A stretch of DNA of 64,000 nucleotides from Trebonia sp963767685 (GCA_963767685.1 CAVYEZ010000014.1:92154-156153); one strand, 5' to 3'; counted from the stretch's first letter, positions 36,675-46,588 are shown. Made by a program: numbers and translations. The notes: generated from the letters alone by a model not told the origin.

Positions 36675-38858
36675 ATGAAGCAGATTGCGCAGAACTACAA
36701 GTCCGGGGAACTGGCGGTGCTCGACGTGCCCGCGCCGACCTGCCGCCCCGGCGGCGTCCTCGTGCGGTCGCTGTTCTCCCTCATCTCGACGGGCACCGAG
36801 ATGATGAAGGTGAACGAGGCCAGCATGTCGATGGTCGGGCATGGCCCGCGCCCGGCCGGACCAGGTGCGGAAGGTTCTTGACCAGGTGCAGCAGCAGGGC
36901 GTGGCCACCACCTACAAGAAGGTGATGAACAAGCTCGACTCCTACACGCCGCTCGGCTACTCGCTGTGCGGCGTGGTCACCGAGGTGGGGAAGGGCGCGG
37001 AGGAGTTCAAGGTCGGCCAGCTCGTCGCGTGCGCCGGCAACGAGCAGGCGCTGCACGCGGAGTACAACTTCGTCCCGGTCAACCTGTGCGCGGCCGTCCC
37101 CGACGGCGTCGCACCGGAGCACGCCGCCTTCGCGACCGTCGGCGTCGATCGCCATGCACGGCGTGCGGCGCGGCGAGGTCCAGCTCGGCGAGACCGCGGT
37201 GGTCATCGGCCTGGGCCTGATCGGCCAGCTCGTGGTCCGGCTGCTGGTCGCGGCTGGCGTTCAGGTGGTGGGCGTCGACCCGGTCGAGGCGCGGTGCCGG
37301 CTGGCGGAGAAGGCGGGCGCGGCCTTCGCGGGCTCCCCCGACGACCTGGACACGCTCGTGAGCGGGCTGGCCGCGATCACCAGCGGGCGCGGTGCCGACC
37401 ACATCTTCCTGGCCGCCGGCGGCCACACCAACGGCCCGGTCGAGACGGCGGTGAAGCTCGCGCGCGACCGCGCGCGGGTCGTCGACATCGGCAAGATGAA
37501 GCTCGACCTGCCGTGGAACGCCTACTACGAGAAGGAACTGGACGTCCGGTTCTCCCGGTCCTACGGGCCCGGGCCGGTACGACAGCCGGTACGAACTCGA
37601 GGGCATCGACTACCCGGTCGGGCTACGTCCGGTGGACCGAGAAGCGGAACCTGGAGTCGTTCCTGGAACTGCTGGCCCGCGACTCCCTCGAGGTAGCGAC
37701 CCTCATCGACGGTGTCTTCCCGTTCGACGACGCCGCGAAGGTGTACGGCGACCTGAAGGACGGAGCGCTCAAGGCCGTCGGCGTCCTGCTGGAATACGAG
37801 CAGCCCGCCGCGGGCGCGCCCAGGCCGGCGACGAGCAAGGTACTCCCGGCGAGCGCGAAGGCACCAGCCGTTCGGAATGGCGGGAAAGAGAAGTCCGAGG
37901 TGCGGATCGGCTTCGTCGGCGCGGGAAACTACGCCTCGTCCATGCTGCTGCCGCACCTGGCGCAGCAACGGCACGGCCATCCTGGCGCACGTCGCCACCA
38001 CCAAGTCGCTGTCGGCGGTCAACGCGCAGCAGAAGTTCGGGTTCGACCACGGCAAGCACCGACACTGACGCGGTCTTCAACGACGAGAGCCTGGACGCGA
38101 TCTTCATCGTGACCAGGCACGCGACGCACGCGAGGCTGGTGTGCCGGGCGCTGGAGACCGGCAAGGCGGTATTCGTCGAGAAGCCGCTGGCGCTGACCCG
38201 CGACGGAGACCGACGCGATCGCCGAGGCCATCGCCGAGACCGGCAACGACCGGCTGATGGTCGGCTTCAACCGCCGGTTCGCGCCGCTGCTGACCACGAT
38301 GCGCAGCCGACTTCGGCGGCTGGCGGCGGCCAGCTCCAACACCCGCTACCTGGTCAACGCCGGGAAGCTGGCGAACGATAGCTGGTACCTCAACGAGGAG
38401 GCCGAGGGACCCGGTTCGCCGGCGAGGGCGGCCACTTCATCGACACGCTGGCGCTGGTGGGCCGACAGCCTGCCCGAAGAGGTCTACGCCGTCAGCGGCC
38501 CCGAGAAGGGCGACGTCCAGGCCACCTTCCGGTTCGCCGGCGGGGCGACCGGCACCATCGCCTACCTCACCGGCGGGAACACCCGCTTCCCGAAGGAGAC
38601 GATGGACGTCACCGGCGGCGGGCGCAGCGCGCGGCTGGACAACTTCGAGACCGCCACGGTGTGGTCGAGCCGCGGGAAGGCGGCGGCAAAGGCGCGCGGC
38701 GGCCAGGACAAGGGCCAGCGCGCCGAGATGGAGCAGTTCGTCGAGGCCGTCGCGGCCGGCGGCCCGATGCCGATCGGCATCGACTCGCTGCTCGCCACCA
38801 CCCGGGCCACGATCGCGGTGGGCGAGAGCCTGGCCAGCGGCAAGCCGGAGCGGTGTGA
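36675..38858 (+). pseudogene. Bidomain oxidoreductase: zinc-type dehydrogenase fused to Gfo/Idh/MocA domain, frameshifted
   Basis: Part one is an MDR/zinc-dehydrogenase-like domain: MKQIAQNYKSGELAVLDVPA, SLISTGTEMMKV, LGYSLCGVVTEVGKGAEEFK, TAVVIGLGLIGQLVVRLLVA. Part two starts near 37900 with VRIGFVGAGNYASSMLLPHL (NAD loop), DAIFIVTRHATHARLVCRAL, VFVEKPLALT and ends with VEAVAAGGPMPIGIDSLLAT. Proteins with this fusion (about 700 residues) occur in exopolysaccharide and capsule loci next to heparinase II/III genes; the reaction is presumably oxidation at a uronate or keto-sugar. At least six indels break the frame. The stop overlaps the next start (TGATG). Confidence 0.82.
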
Positions 38859-40977
38859 TGCCGATCGGCTGAGCTCCGCCCACGAAGCTCTGCCTGGTAC
38901 GCGCGCAGGCTCGGCCGGATGTCGCCCGGCGAGATCGCCTGGCGAGTCCGGGAGCAGGCGCTGCGCAGGGCCTGGTCGCGCCGGCAGGTGCGCCCGGGCC
39001 AGGTGGCCGCGTTGCCGCCGCTGACGCCGGCGGCGGCAGGAGCGCCGGTTCACGTCGGTGCTCCCGGCGGGCGCCGCGTCGGCTGTCCCCGAGGCGGCCA
39101 GGCGGCGATCCTCGCCGGACGCGGACCGGATGCATGGCCGGCGAGTGGGAGATGCTCGGCGTCGTCCGCAGCGACATGAAGGACGCCGGACTGGTTCCTC
39201 GACCCGGCCACGGGACGGCGCTCTGCGCCGCAGGCGTACGCGTTCCGCGTGAACCACCGGGACGAGGGCACGGTAGGCAACATCAAGCAGGTCTGGGAGG
39301 TCAACCGGCTGCAGCACCTGACGCTGCTCGCGACCGCCTGGTACCTGACCCGCGAGGACGCCTACGCGGAGCGGGTCGACGCACAGCTTGCGCTCCTGGT
39401 GGGCCGCCAACCCGTTCCTGTCCGGGGTCAACTGGACCAGCGGCATCGAGCTTGGCGTCCGGCTGATCAACTTCGCCTGGATCCGGCGGCTGCTGGACGA
39501 GTGGCCCGGCGTGGCGGACCTCTTCGAGCGCAACGACCTCGCGCTGCGGCAGATCCGCTGGCACCAGCAGTACCTGGCGGCGTTCGAGAGCCGGGGGTCG
39601 TCGGCCAACAACCACCTGATCGCCGAGGCCGCCGGGCAGCTCGCCGCATGCTGCGCGTTCCCGTGGTTCGCCGAAAGCGCCCGGTGGCGGCGCCAGGCCG
39701 GCGCGCTGCTGGAGAAGTCGCTGCGCGACAACACGTTCCCCTCCGGGATCAACCGCGAGCTGGCCTCCGACTACCACGGCTTCGTCTTCGAACTGGGGGT
39801 CTTCGCCGCGCTCGAGGCGGCGGCGCGCCGGGGCTGCCGGTCAGCGATGACTGCTGGCGGCTGCTTGCCGCGATGGCCGACGCGCATGGCCGCGCTGGTG
39901 GATGCGCGGCTGCGGCCGCCCCGCCAGGGCGACTCCGACGAGGGCCGCGTGGTGCTGCTGGACGCCCCCGCGCACAACCGGTGGCCGGCGCTGCTGTCGC
40001 TGGCGGCGCGCTCTTCGGCCCGCTGGACTGGTGGCCGCCGGTACCGCCGGACGCCGGCAGCGTCCTCGTCGCGGCCCTCTGCCGGTGGCGTCCGCGGACG
40101 GTCGGCTGGCCGGCCGGGCGCGCGCCCGTCCCGGTTCGCCGACGCCGGCATCACGATCCTCCGAACGGACCCGGCCTGCTCGCCCGGAGATATGGTGCCG
40201 CTGCGACGGCGGGCCGCACGGGTTCCTGTCCATCGCGGCGCACGCGCATGCCGACGCGCTGTCCGTCGAGGTCCGCTATGACGGGGTGGACATCCTCGCT
40301 GATCCGGGCACCTACTGCTATCACGGCGAGCCGGAGTGGCGGACCTACTTCCGCTCCACGATCGGGCACAACACCGTGGAGATCGGCGGGCGCGACCAGT
40401 CCAGCAGAGCGGGCCGTTCATGTGGGCCAGGCAGGCGCGGACCAGGGAGATCGCGGTCCCCGAACCGCAGACGGCCTGGACTGCGGAGCACGACGGCTAC
40501 GCCGCGCTGCGCCCGGCGCGGCCAGCCACCGGCGTACCGTGCGGCTGGACCAGGCGGGGCGCGGCATCGAGATCACCGACGTGATCGACGGCGGCGGGCA
40601 TGACGTGCGCCTCGCCTTCCACCTCGGCCCGGATGTCACGGCGGAACTGGCGGCCGGCGCGGGCGGCGCTGAGCTGGGCAGGGCCGACAGCCCCGGTACG
40701 GCACGACTGGAATTGCCCCGTGAGTTCAAATGGAGTCGCACCGGGGCGAGACCGATCCGATCCTCGGCTGGTACTCGGCCGGGCTGGGCGAGCGTGTGCC
40801 CGCCGTGACCCTATTGGGACAAGGCCGTTGCCCGCCGGGTATTCCCCTCGTTACTAGGATTTCCTTTATGGGAAACGAACATTCGGCCGATCCTACTGAT
40901 ATTGCACGGACTGCATCATGGTCGGCAACCGGCGGGGGATTCGGTAAAGAACCGAAGACAAGGCGGAGAGTAGATGA
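38858..40977 (+). pseudogene. Heparinase II/III-family protein, heavily frameshifted
   Basis: Pieces in order: MSPGEIAWRVREQALRRAWS; VNHRDEGTVGNIKQVWEVNR; LLATAWYLTREDAYAERVDA; NPFLSGVNWTSGIELGVRLI; FESRGSSANNHLIAEAAGQL; FPSGINRELASDYHGFVFEL; then the beta-sheet domain AHAHADALSVEVRYDGVDIL, DPGTYCYHGEPEWRTYFRST and IGHNTVEIGGRDQS. This covers the alpha/alpha toroid and the Hepar_II_III beta domain of a lyase of roughly 680 residues. Members in polysaccharide operons cleave or edit uronate-containing chains. About eight indels occur in 2.1 kb, the densest in the window. The 3' end overlaps the first Wzz gene within a few bases; exact stop uncertain. Confidence 0.8.
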
Positions 40978-42298
40978 GCCAACAAAACGTGGACCTGCGC
41001 AGATCTATCCAGATCGTGCGGCAGCAGAAGAGGCTATTGGGTGGGGTAGCCGCGCTTGGCCTCCTTATTGGTGCTGCTTACGCTGCGCTGTTCCCGCCGC
41101 AGATCTCAAGCACCGCGCTGGTAGTCGTTTCCGGCAATCCCGCAAGTCTCAATAGTCCCAAAGGAGCTCAGCCAACTCTCAGGTTGACACGAGTCTTGCT
41201 ACGCAGATAGTAATCGCGAGCAGCGATCCGGTGCTCGCTGCCGCACTGCCGCATGTCAACCCGCCGACGACCTCACTGCAGGCACTGAACCGCAGGATCT
41301 CTGTTACGGCCGTGGGCCAGAGCGATGTCCTGTCGATCGCCGTAACCGGGCAGTCCGCCAGCCAGGCGGAGGACACCGCGAACGCGGTCGCGAACAGCTA
41401 CGTGACCTACGTGAACGCGTCGTCCAACTCCGCTGTCCACGTGGTGGCCAAAGTGCTCGAGCCGGCGACAACCGCGACGGGAGGCAGACTGCCTGAGCAC
41501 TACGGCCTGTTCGCCGCCCTGGGGGCCTTGGTGGGCGCAGTTCTGGGTTTCGCCATCTCCCTAGCGCTCGCCCGGAGTGACCGCCGTCTGGTGCGGCGGG
41601 ATGAAATAGCGAACTCCATCGCGGCACCAGTTCTCCTGTCGATCCGGGTCGAGCGCCCGGCCGATCCCAGCTCATGGGCGACGTTGCTCAATGAGTACGA
41701 ACCGGACGCGGTTGACGCCTACAGCCTGCGTAAGCTAATGCAGCAGCTCGGCGTGGCCAACGGGAAGCCGACGTCGCTGACCGTCTTGTCCCTCGCCTCC
41801 GACCCGGCCGCGCTCGCGCTTGGTCCGCAACTCGCGGCCTTCGCCGCGGCTCACGGGGTTCAGACGGCCCTCGTCCTTGGGCCGCAGCAGGACTCGAACG
41901 TTACCGCGACGCTGTATACCGCCTGTGCGGCCGGCGAGCAGGCGGCGTCAAGTAACGGGAGGCCGTTGCAGCTCCAGGTGATGGAGGACAACCAGGTCGC
42001 CCAGCCCGGCGCGGCGTTCACTGTCGTCGTAGTGGTGGTCGACGGGCGTGATCCGCAGGCGCCATCCACGGTCCGCACGAACGCGACGCTCCTAGGGGTC
42101 TCGGCGGGTGGAGTAACCGCGGAAGAGCTTGCCCTGGCCGCCACCGCGGCGGCTGAAGACGGCCGGGACATCGACGGCATTCTTGTGGCGAACCCGGATC
42201 CTGATGATCAGACGACCGGGCGGATTCCGCGCCTTGCGCGGGTGCAGCGCTCGCTTCCGACTCGCGTTAACGGCCTAGCGATGGAGATCAGCCGGTGA
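40974..42298 (+). pseudogene. Wzz-type polysaccharide chain-length determinant protein 1, one frameshift
   Basis: Begins MSQQNVDLRRSIQIVRQQKR followed by a first membrane helix LLGGVAALGLLIGAAYAALF, the standard Wzz start. A one-base shift near 41170 separates it from NSQVDTSLATQIVIASSDPV and the rest: VGQSDVLSIAVTGQSASQAE, a second helix YGLFAALGALVGAVLGFAIS, then a cytoplasmic domain of about 240 residues related to BY-kinase-type ATPases but lacking a P-loop. It should set polymer length with Wzy. ATG 40974 has GGAGAG upstream. The stop overlaps the next gene's GTG (GTGA). Confidence 0.78.
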
Positions 42299-43935
42299 AC
42301 GATCGACAGCAGTCAGCACCGAGGCAACCGAACGGTTTCCGCGAGCTTTTCGAGTCTAACGGCGATTTCGCCGAGTTCGATGCCCTGCCGTCGGCTACCG
42401 ACACCACGGCCGGGCTGGTTAGCCTCGGGTTCATCGGGTCGGCTCTTCGCCGTTCCATGACCGTATGGATCGTCGTGGCGTTGATCGGGCTGGTAATCGG
42501 GTCCGGGCTGGCGGTCCTGCGCCAGCCCGCGTCTACGGCCACGGCCACGTTGCTGCTCGACACCACTGACAATGCTCAGGGCAAGGAATTGCCGACTGAT
42601 ATCGCTATTGCCGAGAGCACTCCCGTCGCCGCTGCCGTCATCGCGCAGCTAGGGATTCACCAAACCCCCACAGAATTTCTTCAGACGTATACCGTGACGA
42701 TTTACGGGCTCTCCGCCCAGGTGCTTACGCTATCCGCTAAGGGACCATCCGATGCCGCGGCGGTGCAGCGGGCTTCGGCGATCGCGGACCAGTTCCTCGC
42801 ATTTCGCGCCAAGTATCTGCAGGGGCAGATGAACGAGGCGATCGACGCGCTCAACAATCAGGTCGCCCAGGCTCAGCAAAACCTTGCCACAATAAACCAG
42901 CAGATCGCTCAGGTATCGGCGCAGGCTCCCAGCCCCAGCCAGCAGACCCAGCTCGCGAAACTGCAGAAACAACAGACCAGTGCGACGAACACCCTGAGTG
43001 CCGTGCAGCAGGACGCGACCGACACGAAAGTCCAGGATGAGGCGGCCACCGGGCAAATGGTGCGCGGCAGCGAAGTACTGTCGGCACCTACCCCGGTCAA
43101 GCATTCGTCCAAGAAGTCCCTGGTGCTCTACGCGATCGCGGGACTGATCGGTGGCCTCGTCATAGGCATGGCGATCGTCATAATCGGCAGCATTACCACG
43201 GACCGGCTCCGCCGCCGTGATGACATAGCGATTGCCGTCGGCGCACCGGTAAGGCTGAGCGTTGGCCGGCTGCGGCAACGGCGGATGTTCAATCTGCGGA
43301 AAAAATCCGGCCAGCGGAATCGCGATATGAAGCGGTTCGTGGAGCACCTGCGCAAGGCGGTGCCGGCAGATTCCAGAGGTGCCGCTGGCCTCGCCGTGGT
43401 TACCATTGACGACGCGCCCACTGTCGCCCAGGCGATCGTGAAGCTGGCCATTGTCAGTGCCCAACAAGGAAGGCGTGTCGTCCTCGCCGACCTTTCTTTC
43501 GGGGCCCCAGCCGCGCGCGCACTGGGCGTGACTGCTCATGGGATTAACATGGTGAGTCCGGATGGGGTGCCAATCGCCGTCGTGGTTCCCGAAGCCGAGG
43601 ACGTCGCGCCCGTTGGTCCCCTTGGCAACGGTTCGACGGGCTCCGCGAAGGTAAGCGAAGAACTGGCCGAAACATATACCCGGGCGGACCTAGTCCTCTC
43701 CATAGTCACCCTTAATCCAGCATTCGGCGGTGATTATCTCGGCACCTGGGCGACGGACGCGGTGGCCGTGGTCACCGCGGGTCAGTCCAACGCGACCCGG
43801 ATCCATTCCGCGGGCGAGATGATACGGCTAGCCGGAGTTCAACTCGCCTCGGTCGTGGTGCTCGATGTCGACCAGAGCGACGAGAGCCTCGGAACGGTAA
43901 TCGCGGAATACCAGCCCGCTGCCGCTGTAAGGTGA
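42295..43935 (+). CDS. Wzz-type chain-length protein 2 with a degenerate tyrosine-kinase-like domain
   Basis: 546 residues. Membrane helix one at about 58-80 (SMTVWIVVALIGLVIGSGLA), a periplasmic coiled coil with AIDALNNQVAQAQQNLATIN (about 180-230), helix two near 280-302 (LVLYAIAGLIGGLVIGMAIV), then a cytoplasmic domain starting RDMKRFVEHLRKAVPA. In active bacterial tyrosine kinases the next strand leads into a Walker A GxxxGKT; here it reads AVVTIDDAPTVAQAIVKLAI, with no GKT, though VVLADLSFGAPAARALGV resembles Walker A' (LxxDLRxP). No Tyr cluster ends the protein. It is therefore a probable non-catalytic co-polymerase. GTG start overlaps the previous stop. Confidence 0.8.
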   Translation: MNDRQQSAPRQPNGFRELFESNGDFAEFDALPSATDTTAGLVSLGFIGSALRRSMTVWIVVALIGLVIGSGLAVLRQPASTATATLLLDTTDNAQGKELPTDIAIAESTPVAAAVIAQLGIHQTPTEFLQTYTVTIYGLSAQVLTLSAKGPSDAAAVQRASAIADQFLAFRAKYLQGQMNEAIDALNNQVAQAQQNLATINQQIAQVSAQAPSPSQQTQLAKLQKQQTSATNTLSAVQQDATDTKVQDEAATGQMVRGSEVLSAPTPVKHSSKKSLVLYAIAGLIGGLVIGMAIVIIGSITTDRLRRRDDIAIAVGAPVRLSVGRLRQRRMFNLRKKSGQRNRDMKRFVEHLRKAVPADSRGAAGLAVVTIDDAPTVAQAIVKLAIVSAQQGRRVVLADLSFGAPAARALGVTAHGINMVSPDGVPIAVVVPEAEDVAPVGPLGNGSTGSAKVSEELAETYTRADLVLSIVTLNPAFGGDYLGTWATDAVAVVTAGQSNATRIHSAGEMIRLAGVQLASVVVLDVDQSDESLGTVIAEYQPAAAVR

Positions 43936-44525
43936 TGGACTCCGGGATCCAAACTGAACGAGTCCGAGGCAGGCGAGGACTCCTCGCCGCAAGGTTTCGT
44001 GGCACTAGTGTGGTGCGGGTAATCCTCCGCATCACGCTAGTGCTGTTCGTGATCTTCGTGGCCGTGACTGCTCGACTGTTCGTGTGGCCCGCACAAGGAG
44101 TGCCAAGCAAAGTTAGCGCGATTGTCATGCTGGCCGGCCCGGGCGACCGTCTGCCGGTGGCACTGCAACTGGCAGCCGAGCACCGCGCATCAGTCCTCGT
44201 CGTTTCGACGGGATATGACGGATACGGTTCGCCGTGCCCGCCCCGGCTGTCAGGGGTGCAGCTCATCTGCTTTGAACCGAATCCTGCCGATACTCGCGGT
44301 GAGGCCGAGTACATCGGGCAGCTCGCGAAGAAATACCACTGGACCTCCGTGGCGGTGGTGACTTCGCGTCCACAGGCTACGCGCGCTCGCATGCTCGTTG
44401 AGCGCTGCTTCACCGGCGCCGTTTACAACGCCACGGGGCCCCTCCCGATGCTTGAATGGCCTTATCAGATCGCGTATGGGTGGGGGGCACTCGCAAAGGC
44501 GGTCTTCTGGGACCGGGCCTGTTAG
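43935..44525 (+). CDS. YdcF/SanA-like DUF218 membrane protein
   Basis: 196 residues from ATG 43935 (GTG 43932 also possible), overlapping the previous stop. One N-terminal helix (VILRITLVLFVIFVAVTARL) is followed by the DUF218 fold: VSAIVMLAGPGDRLPVALQL, SVLVVSTGYDGYG, NPADTRGEAEYIGQLAKKYH and WTSVAVVTSRPQATRARMLV. DUF218 proteins are envelope-associated with unknown biochemistry. The ADTRGEAE region corresponds to the family's conserved acidic motif (TxxEA). As last gene of the plus-strand operon it may help in polymer export. Its TAG stop overlaps the stop of the convergent methyltransferase relic through the shared bases TTAG. Confidence 0.75.
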   Translation: MDSGIQTERVRGRRGLLAARFRGTSVVRVILRITLVLFVIFVAVTARLFVWPAQGVPSKVSAIVMLAGPGDRLPVALQLAAEHRASVLVVSTGYDGYGSPCPPRLSGVQLICFEPNPADTRGEAEYIGQLAKKYHWTSVAVVTSRPQATRARMLVERCFTGAVYNATGPLPMLEWPYQIAYGWGALAKAVFWDRAC

Positions 44526-45341
44526 CCAGCCGATGTGCCGGCGAGTACCCAGCGGCCGCCTGCTGCTTCGATTTGCGGGTAGCTGATCTGGACCTCTTCC
44601 TCCACCGCGAGGAGGGCGGCGACCGTCTTGTCGTAAGAGCCAGGCTCGGCCGCGCCGCGCCGCGCCGCGCCGCGCAGCGAGCAGCACGGTGCCGCCATAC
44701 AGGCCGAACTGCCAGGCCGTACAAGCATGAAGGCCGACGGCCGCGAGCAGCCTCACGAGCGCGGTGGTGGAGTAATAGGCGTAGTGCCCGTGACGCAGGA
44801 CGTTCCATTGCCGGCCCCGAATGATGGACTCAAGGCTGTGGTACTGCAGCAGCAGCGTCCCGTCGGGTGCCAGTCGGGCGACGCGCTCGGCAAGCGCCGC
44901 GGCCTGGTCGGCTGCGTGCATCATGCCGAAGCTGTCGACGATCAAGTCGGCCTGCGTCGTCCCGGACACCGGCGCCATCCCCCGGTCGGCAAGAATGCCG
45001 AGCCAGGAGCCGCCGTGCGGGCTTCCGTACTCCGCCACGGTCCCGCCAACGGGAAGAAATCCAGCAGTCTCGACACGCGACACAACATCCGCGGCTTGCA
45101 TGATGAGGGCGCGCGGCTCGACCCCTTTAGACTCTTCGGGCAGCGTTGGGTCTTCTGCCAGTTGGGCAAGGCCGCATTCAGAGCAGACCCACATCGCGAG
45201 GGGATAGACCGGATCAGGGGCTGGAACATCCGCGGCAGGGAAGTGATCGCACGCGGGCTGTTGACCGAGGTCGAGGGCCAATCTGTCGGTATGGCTGCGG
45301 CACGATCGACATTTTAGTGTCCCATCCGAAAAAATCCCCAT
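44522..45341 (-). pseudogene. C-methyltransferase paralogue with internal deletion and frameshift
   Basis: Close relative of the gene at 3573-4733: CRSCRSHTDRLALDLGQQPA, CSECGLAQLAEDPTLPEESK, VAEYGSPHGGSWLGILADRG, LRHGHYAYYSTTALVRLLAA, FGLYGGTVLLAA. The reading then enters a pentanucleotide tract (CGCGC)5 at 44651-44675 and shifts frame; the continuation EPGSYDKTVAALLAVEEE jumps directly to VQISYPQIEAAGGRWVLAG, the very C terminus. About 120 residues of the C-terminal domain are thus missing relative to the paralogue. It cannot be a complete enzyme. The stop (TAA) shares TTAG with the DUF218 stop. Confidence 0.78.
44651..44675. repeat. Pentanucleotide tandem repeat (CGCGC)5 inside the methyltransferase relic
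   Basis: Five perfect copies of CGCGC occur in tandem. A five-base unit changes the reading frame with each gain or loss, and the frame shift in this gene falls at the tract. It is either a slippage-prone site or a by-product of decay. Confidence 0.7.
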
Positions 45342-45813
45342 CTATTCCCTGCCTGTGCCGACGTAGAAGGTCAGTTCGCCTTCTCCGGGAGCCGGAGATA
45401 CCTGGCCGATATGAGTGGGAATTGTAGAGCTAGACTTCAGATCCGCCTTTTCATAGCCTCTACATATTTCACCCGTTTCGTCAGTAGTAACGTTGCCTGA
45501 GATGATTAACTCGAAGTCACCGAAGCCCTGACTCAGCAGCGGCTCGATCGAACGACCTAGCTAGCGTACGCCGTTGTATACAGGTAGTCTCATGCTAAGA
45601 CGTGGGGTACCGAGCATATTAACTAAGATCTTGTGAAGAGTCTTCGTGATACAAGGTTGGATGTGCCGGAACCGGCCGGATAGGTGTACCGAGAGCGGCC
45701 GCCTGGGCGGATCGTTACTGCCAGTTACCGAAGTCCACCGCAACTGGCCCCGCCTAACTGCGTTGTGTGACACGGTGCGATGCGTCACACGGGAATTCTG
45801 GAGAGTGTTGGAA
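45342..45813. other. Intergenic region with a vestigial GT2 gene start
   Basis: No intact gene. On the minus strand 45617-45561 reads MLGTPRLSMRLPVYNGVR then stop. The block LxxxLPVYNG is the diagnostic start of family 2 glycosyltransferases (compare the gene at 21589), so this is probably the remaining 5' end of a lost GT2 gene. The rest of the region is AT-richer than its surroundings and holds the promoter area of the epimerase gene. Confidence 0.4.
45561..45617 (-). pseudogene. N-terminal relic of a family 2 glycosyltransferase
   Basis: Only 18 codons, but PRLSMRLPVYNG matches the start of GT2 enzymes, which is followed in intact genes by an acidic/Asn residue and a helix. Here a stop follows two codons later. 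Too short for certainty. Confidence 0.35.
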
Positions 45814-46362
45814 GTGAGGGCAACGCCTGTCACGCGCGTCCACGGGGCGCTCTTGTTTCAGCCGACGCCGTACGTGGATGAGCGCGGTTTCTTCTCCCGC
45901 ACCTTCGACCGTGACGTGGTGCAGGCCGCGGGAATCGACCCAGACGCCTTCGTGCAAGACAGCCAGTCCCGCTCAGCCCGGGGCGTCGTACGCGGTATGC
46001 ACGTTCGTTCCGGCGCGGGTGAAGCCAAGCTTGTACGCTGCTCGTACGGCGCGGTATTCGACGTGATCGTCGATCTGCGCCGAGGCTCTCCGACGTATCT
46101 CAACTGGGAGAGCTTCGAACTGCGCGATAACGAGCAAGTGTCGCTTTATGTCCCGGCTGGGTGCGCGCACGGCTTCCAAGCGCTGACCGACCCTGCGGAC
46201 GTCTGTTACCGGATCGACCGGCCCCATGATCCGGTGGAGGACGTCTCGATCGCCTTCGACGCCCCGGAACTGGCGATACCATGGCCGTTGCCGGTCGGCA
46301 TGATGTCGCCCAGGGACAGGAAGGCAGGGTCGCTGCAGGCCGCGTTGGGCCGCCTGGGGTAA
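45814..46362 (+). CDS. dTDP-4-dehydrorhamnose 3,5-epimerase family protein (RmlC-like)
   Basis: 182 residues. Cupin pattern FQPTPYVDERGFFSRTFDRD, QDSQSRSARGVVRGMHVRSG with the catalytic His of RGxH, GEAKLVRCSYGAVFDVIVDL with the Lys, LYVPAGCAHGFQALTDPADV and CYRIDRPHDPVEDVSIAFDA. The usual NHS of the motif reads SQS here. RmlC-type enzymes invert C3/C5 of 4-keto-6-deoxy NDP-hexoses. The other rml genes are absent, so it may act on a CDP- or dTDP-keto sugar also used by the C-methyltransferase. GTG 45814 has GGAGAG eight bases upstream; GTG 45805 is an alternative. Confidence 0.83.
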   Translation: MRATPVTRVHGALLFQPTPYVDERGFFSRTFDRDVVQAAGIDPDAFVQDSQSRSARGVVRGMHVRSGAGEAKLVRCSYGAVFDVIVDLRRGSPTYLNWESFELRDNEQVSLYVPAGCAHGFQALTDPADVCYRIDRPHDPVEDVSIAFDAPELAIPWPLPVGMMSPRDRKAGSLQAALGRLG

Positions 46363-46544
46363 GCGTCTGATCCGGCGGCATGACGAGTGTCACCGATGGC
46401 CGGCAATGCTGCCATGCCGTGCGACCAATCAATTCCGCCTTGCACTCAATGATCCTAAGTTGAGCAGCGAATTGCCGCAAAGGCCCTGGTAAAGGTGTAT
46501 CATTCAGAGGGTTCGAGACTCTTATGAGTCACGGGGGCAGTCGC

Positions 46545-46583
46545 AGCACTGATTTTGAAGTAGGAGCACTGATTTGAAGTAGG
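46545..46583 (+). repeat. Tandem 20/19-base repeat overlapping the ribosome site of the next GT gene
   Basis: AGCACTGATTTTGAAGTAGG (46545-46564) is followed at once by AGCACTGATTTGAAGTAGG (46565-46583). The second unit supplies the GAAGTAGG purine stretch just before ATG 46589. The units differ only by one T in a T-run. A recent slippage duplication of the translation-start region. Confidence 0.7.
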
Positions 46584-46588
46584 TAAGC

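Noticed and set aside
46517..46530. Hairpin GACTC-TTAT-GAGTC as a terminator
   Set aside because: Only five base pairs and no T-tract.
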